DNA of 64,000 bases from assembly GCA_021502835.1 (NCBI GenBank), contig JAKFGP010000067.1, positions 124,001 through 188,000 on the forward strand, read 5' to 3'. Position 1 is the stretch's first letter; each line of letters opens with the position of its first letter. Source of the stretch: Streptomyces thinghirensis (GTDB lineage: Bacteria; Actinomycetota; Actinomycetia; Streptomycetales; Streptomycetaceae). Below the pieces are notes generated by a model. That model was not told the origin of the DNA. It did not search any database and saw only the letters and a list, made by a program, of their open reading frames with translations. Positions 60,148 to 64,000 of the stretch are shown piece after piece. Position numbers and translations under genes: made by a program.

Positions 60148-60264
60148 CGGCACGTCCGTCGTGGTGAGCGCCCCGCCCGTCATCCGGTGAGTCTTCGGTG
60201 AGCGGGCGGCGCCCGCGTCCGTACGTATCCCCGAGGCAGTGGGTCCCGACGACGGAGATGCGAC

Positions 60265-62529
60265 GTGAGGGTGGTGGCGGTACGCGCGCTGGAGCCCGGG
60301 GTGGCCGGAGACTTCGGGACCGGTGCTGCTGGGCACCCTGCTGGTCCTGCTCGTCCTCGGCGGCGCGGGACCGGCGTCCGCCCACGCCGCCCTCCGCGCC
60401 ACCGACCCCGAGGACGGCAGCGTCCTGCAGCGCGCCCCCCGCCACGTCACCCTGACCTTCACCGAGTCCGTCGGCCTGCGCGACGACCCCTTCCGCGTCC
60501 TCGACCCCGGCGGGCGCACCGGCGTGCACGCGGGGAGGCCGGGCGCGCGGACGGCCGTGCCGACACGGCGCGCGTGGCGCTGACGGGCCGGCTCGGCGAG
60601 GGCACGTGCACGTGGCCTGGCGGGGTGGTGTCGGCCGACAGCCACCCCGTCTCCGGCGCCTTCACCTCTCGGTCGGCAAGCCCTCCGCGACGACCGCGTC
60701 CGTGGACCCCGCCCCACCGAGGACCCGCTGACCGCCGCCCTCCACAAGATCGCCCGCTATCTCGCCCACCTCGCCGCGCCCTGCTCATCGGCACGGCCGC
60801 CTTCGTCGCCCTGTGCCGCCCGGCGGACCCGGCCCCGGCGCCCGGCCACTGGTGGCGGAGGCTGGTGAACTTCACCCGGCGGCTCGACCGTCGCCCTGCT
60901 GGTGCTGCGCGCCCCGTACGAGGCGGGTACGGGGCCGGCGGCGGCCCTCGACGCCGACGCGCTCGGCGGCACCCTCACGACCCGCCCCCGGCGCGCTGCT
61001 GCTGGTCAGGCTGGCGCTGCTCATGCCGACCGGGCTCTTCCTCGTCCGCATGGCCGCGGCGGGCCGGTACCGGCACCGGGAGCGCGCCCCGCTCGCCGCC
61101 GCGGTGGGCGCCGCGCTGGCCGTCGGCCTGCCCCGACCTGGGCCGCCGCCGAGCACGCCGCCGCGGGATCCAGGTGCCGGTGGCGGTGACGTCGTCCGTG
61201 CTGCACCTGCTCGCCACGGCGGTCTGGCTCGGCGGCCTCGTCGCCCTGCTCGCCATCCTGCGCTCGTCCGCGGACGCCGCGACGGTCGCCCGCTTCTCCG
61301 GACCGCCTTCGCCTCCGCGACCGTCCTGGTCGTCACCGGCGTCTACCAGTCCTGGCGCGGCCTCGGCTCCTGGCCGGCGCTCACGGAGACGACGTACGGC
61401 AGGCTGCTGCTCGCCAAACTGGCGGGGTGGCCGTGCTGCTGGCCCGCGGCTGGCGGTCTCCACGGCGGTGGACGGGGCGGGGCTGTCGGTGGGGGCGGCC
61501 GGTTGCCGGTGCCGTCGGTACAACCGGCACAACCGGGGCAACCGGGGCAACCGGGGCGGTGGGTGCTGCCGGGGCCATCGGGGCCACCGGGGCGACCGGG
61601 GCGGTGGTGTGGCGGGCTCGTGGAGCGCGGTGGACGCGGAGACGGCCGTGCCGCGAGCGCGTACGTGAGCGGGTGCCGGAGCCGGTGGGCGGACCTCCGT
61701 CACGGGCGTCGGAGCGGTCCAGAGCCGATGGCGCCCGAGCGTGGGTCGTCCGAGCCGGAGTCGTCGGATCCTGGTCGATCCGAGCCGGGGGGCACCGGAT
61801 CCTGGGTCGTCCGAGCCGGGGGCACCGGATCCTGGGTCGTCCGAGCCGGGGGCACCGGATCCTGGGTCGTCCGAGCCGGGGACGTCCGAGCGGGAGCCGT
61901 CGGAGCGTGGGTCGTCCGAGCGGGAGCCGTCGGAGCGGGGGCCGTCCGAGTCGGAGCCGTCCGCCGTCGGGGACGCCCGGCGTCGCGGGCTGCGCCGGTC
62001 CGTTCTGGTCGAGGCCGTCGTCGCGGCCGTCGTCCTGTGGTCACGACCGTGCTCACCAGCACGGTGCCAGGCCGGGCGGCGGACGAGGCGGCACGGGCCG
62101 TACCGGCGGGCGGGGTGCTGCCCGCGTCCGTCACCACGATCCCTTCGACGTCGGCCCCTCCGGCCGGGGCACCGTCCAGATCACCCTGGACCCCGGTCGC
62201 ACCGGCGACAACGCGGTGCAGGCCGTCGTCTTCGGCCCCGACGGCAGCCTGGCCGCCATACCCGAACTGCGCCTCTCCTTCACCCTCCCCGACCAGGGGC
62301 GTCGGCCCGATCGACGCGGAACTCGGTCGACCGAGGCGGCTACTGGAGCGCCAACTCCCTCACCTCCCCTCCCGGCACCTGGACGATGAAGACGACGGTC
62401 CGCGTGTCGGAGATCGACCAGGTAGAGCGAGGCGAGGCGGATTCGGGTCGAGCGGTGACGGTCAGGCGAAGAACAGACGATGCCGGAGGAGCACGACGCC
62501 CCCGCGCCGTACTCCCGTCCCCCCCGTAA
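60265..62529 (+). CDS. CopC-CopD fusion copper resistance/uptake protein (YcnJ-like)
   Basis: About 755 residues. A signal peptide (VLLGTLLVLLVLGGAGPASA) exposes HAALRATDPEDGSVLQRAPR, the CopC domain with its N-terminal copper-binding His; then VVSADSHPVSGAFTF-like (second His). The CopD membrane domain follows (helices near 60770-61420: LLLVRLALLMPTGLFLVRMA, SSVLHLLATAVWLGGLVALL, VTGVYQSWRGLGSWPALTET, LLLAKLAG). Then a repetitive hydrophilic insert, a last helix and a C-terminal extracytoplasmic domain (SGRGTVQITLDPGRTGDNAV). At least twelve breaks. The stop near 62468-62529 is uncertain. Periplasmic copper handling is known for the family. Confidence 0.8.
61501..61610 (+). repeat. Collagen-like Gly-X-Y coding repeat in the CopCD gene
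   Basis: GGN-ACN/GCN-ACN triplets encode about ten consecutive Gly-X-Y units (GTTGTTGATGATGAVGAAGA, then IGATGATGAV). Thr/Ala occupy the X and Y positions. It lies in the loop between the CopD helices and the C-terminal domain. Confidence 0.75.
61771..61880 (+). repeat. 30-bp tandem repeat, about 3.7 copies
   Basis: The unit CCTGGGTCGTCCGAGCCGGG plus GGCACCGGAT is identical at 61801-61830 and 61831-61860, partial at 61861-61880, and preceded by a variant at 61771-61800. It encodes SSEPGAPDPG decapeptides in the CopCD frame, followed by degenerate SEREPSERG units to about 61960. Confidence 0.88.
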
Positions 62530-62559
62530 CACGGGCCCGCACCCCCGCCCTGCCTCGGA

Positions 62560-62980
62560 CGCAGTACCCGTACTCCCGGTTCGCGCGGGCCGGCTGCCTA
62601 GGACCGGCCGCCCCCGACCGTCCACGCCCCCGCATCCGGCGCACCCCCAGCGCACAGACGCCGCAGACCGCGCCCCATACTCCGTTGACGAGGAACATCG
62701 GCAGGATGGTCTCCCGGTCGCGCGAGGGGCCTCCGCAACTCGCCCGTGAGGACGGGGCGACAGGACCCGCTGAGGACCATGGCGGCCAGCGCGTACGCCA
62801 CCCCGGCGGCCACCGGCGTCAACAACGGCTCGCGCACTCCCGGCTTGGAGCCCGACGGCCAGAATCCAGGCCAGGCTGATGCCGCTCGGGTGGTGAGCAG
62901 CAGCGGCGCGGAGCGGCCCAGCGGAGGGCGTCGGTCAGCCTGGTGACCGAGAACAGCGGCCGGATGAGGACGCGACGGCG
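62560..62980 (-). CDS. Probable integral membrane protein
   Basis: The reverse strand reads VLIRPLFSVTRLTDALRWAA, then helices near 62900 (PLLLTT...), EPLLTPVAAGVAYALAAMVL, and (break near 62735) RETILPMFLVNGVWGAVCGV with CALGVRRMRGRGR. At least three hydrophobic segments, about 140 residues. No family recognised and the start is not clear. A short reverse-strand segment PPALVEACAALDRRMGR ending at 62986 may be the end of another gene just upstream. Confidence 0.4.
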
Positions 62981-63109
62981 GTCAGTCAGCGCCCCATGCG
63001 CCGGTCCAGCGCGGCGCAGGCCTCTACCAGAGCGGGAGGCCGGGGCGGGCCGGTCTCACGCACCCCAGCGTCGGCGTCCACCACGCGGGGGCGTCGCCGG
63101 GGCGGAGCA

Positions 63110-63290
63110 CTTTACGTACCCCGGGGTTGCGGCGCGGGGCGCCGGCTTGCGCCTGCGGGGTGCCGGCCCCGGTGGCCGGCGCCTGCCGTACCCCGGCGGT
63201 TGTGGCGCCCGGCGCCCGCCGCTACGCCCGTAGTTGCGGGTGGGCGCCGGGCGGTTCCGCCGCGTGGGGGACGGCGCACGGCGCGGGGTG
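63110..63290. repeat. GC-rich hairpin-forming intergenic region
   Basis: Dense inverted motifs (GGGGCGCCGGC, GGTGCCGGCCCCGG, CGGCGCCTGCCG, GGCGCCCGGCGCC, GGGCGCCGGGCG) and no credible gene. Comparable in style to the repeat at 54574-54771, with several possible overlapping hairpins. Confidence 0.55.
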
Positions 63291-63309
63291 GCCTGCCTAC
63301 GCTGGCGGC

Positions 63310-63655
63310 ATGGTTCTCCGCGCCCCCTGGACGTCCGGGTGAGCACCGGCGGGCGACCGGCGACCGCTGCCCGCCGAGGTGGACCTGGTCGCGCGTACCG
63401 CATCGTCCAGAGTCGCGTCCAACGTCACCCGTCACGCCCACGCCACCGCGTCGACGTCCGCACCGAGCAGGGGCCGCGCACGTCACGGTCGAGGTCACCG
63501 GACAACGGGCGCGGGCCCGCCCCCGTGGGCGCCGGGTCCGGCAGCGGCATCGCGGGGATGCGCGAACGGGCCTGGGCCGCCACGCCTGGTGGCTCCCGGC
63601 CCCGCTCGCCAAACGGCTGCCGAGGGTGACGCTGGAGGCCACCCGGGCCACGGAA
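63310..63655 (+). pseudogene. Orphan NarX-type histidine kinase ATPase fragment
   Basis: Readable motifs are VRVSTGGRP and LPAEVDLV, then AYRIVQESLTNVTRHAHAT-like (N-box, across a break near 63405), DNGRGPAPVG (G1) and GSGIAGMRERAWA (G2). This is the C-terminal HATPase_c of NarL-type sensor kinases, about 110 residues. No HisKA_3 or membrane part is upstream, where the GC-rich region lies, so it looks truncated. Confidence 0.6.
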
Positions 63656-63674
63656 GTGACCGGGGGACCGGGTG

Positions 63675-64000
63675 CTCAGGTGGTGGCGGTGTCCGGCGGC
63701 CGCGGGCTGCCGTGGAAGACGTTGGCGGCGTGCCAAGGCCCGATGGCCGGCGGCGATGGGCCGGACGGCCCGAAGCTGGGGCCCGGTCAAAGGCCGGCCC
63801 GGCGAGCGCGGTGGCGTGGTCGCGCGGGCGGCGGCGCTGTGTCCGACGAAGCGCTGCGAGACGAGCACCGGCTGCTCGTCCCCGACGCCGAGGACGCCCT
63901 TGTCGAAGAGCTTGTGGTGCAGCGAGCACAGGCACAGACCGTTGTCGACGTCGTCCGGACCGTCGAACGCCCACCAGCGCACGTGCGCGGCCTCCAACGC
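63675..64000 (-). CDS. HNH endonuclease-type protein, 5' end beyond the window
   Basis: Readable: LEAAHVRWWAFDGPDDVDNG, LCLCSLHHKLFDKGVLGVGD, EQPVLVSQRFVGHSAAAR. The AAHV, DNGLCLC and LHHKLFDKG blocks are the two His plus Asn of an HNH motif in the HNH_2/restriction-endonuclease-like group. The C-terminus ends VFHGSPRPPDTATT at 63675. Breaks lie near 63815 and 63755. The N-terminal part, which decides whether it is a modification-dependent restriction enzyme, is outside. Confidence 0.75.

Noticed and set aside
61771..61880. 30-bp repeats as a possible CRISPR array
   Set aside because: The units are directly contiguous with no spacers and encode an in-frame decapeptide, so they form a coding tandem repeat.

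Overview
The window is actinobacterial chromosome, almost certainly Streptomyces. It has very high GC, GTG starts, many ATGA/TGATG start-stop overlaps, SigB/F-type sigma factors, a subtilisin-inhibitor gene, GAF-ANTAR regulators and a DmdR/IdeR-type iron box. The gene order (HtrA protease, SSI inhibitor, PBP, RR-HK-GT2-GT39, two SigB/F-like sigma factors, tadA, upp) matches what I remember of the S. coelicolor region around SCO3976-SCO4050. That is recall, not a search. About one single-base frame break per kb runs through conserved housekeeping genes and one tRNA. I read most of these as assembly indels, so many CDS below are stitched from several frames and given as one gene with break points.

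Layout. 1-3.2 kb: ATP-binding anti-sigma-type protein, glycerophosphodiester phosphodiesterase and HtrA-like protease. 3.2-12.1 kb: a pSAM2/SLP1-type actinomycete integrative element (AICE) in the 3' end of a tRNA-Ser(TGA). Near-identical 55/56-bp att repeats bound it. It has two GntR regulators, paired CTAGT-NN-ACTAG operators, small AICE proteins, a C-terminal remnant of RepSA-type initiator, Xis and tyrosine integrase. No FtsK-like Tra gene is visible. A low-GC Ser/Thr-kinase plus small-protein cassette sits beside the rep remnant, where the missing genes would be expected.

12.1-24.5 kb: membrane protein, prim-pol, small secreted protein, SigE-family sigma factor, acyl-CoA synthetase, divergent MFS/TetR pair with two palindromes, a very long PAS / degenerate-kinase / receiver protein, and an SSI-type protease inhibitor. 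24.7-35 kb: tRNA-Ser(GCT), tRNA-Arg(ACG), penicillin-binding protein, HxlR regulator, DUF2797 protein, amidohydrolase, and an RR-HK-GtrA glycosyltransferase-GT39 operon. 35-44.6 kb: DHA2 exporter with a palindromic operator and TetR, F420/PPOX protein, STAS protein, two GAF-ANTAR proteins, YceI protein, an exporter fused to Ig-like CarboxypepD_reg repeats, MarR and a small membrane protein.

44.6-51.4 kb: two SigB/F-type sigma genes, Dabb protein, small membrane protein, tRNA-Ser(CGA), TadA and its associated protein, Upp, a LytR_C protein and a conserved small protein. 51.5-54.8 kb: small secreted protein, HdeD protein, IS110-family transposase and a GC-rich direct repeat. 54.8-64 kb: HhH-GPD repair protein, then an iron-box divergon (siderophore-interacting protein versus Ntn acylase and AlcB-type acetyltransferase), cupin, SDR, a CopC-CopD fusion with repeats, a membrane protein, an orphan kinase ATPase fragment and a partial HNH nuclease.
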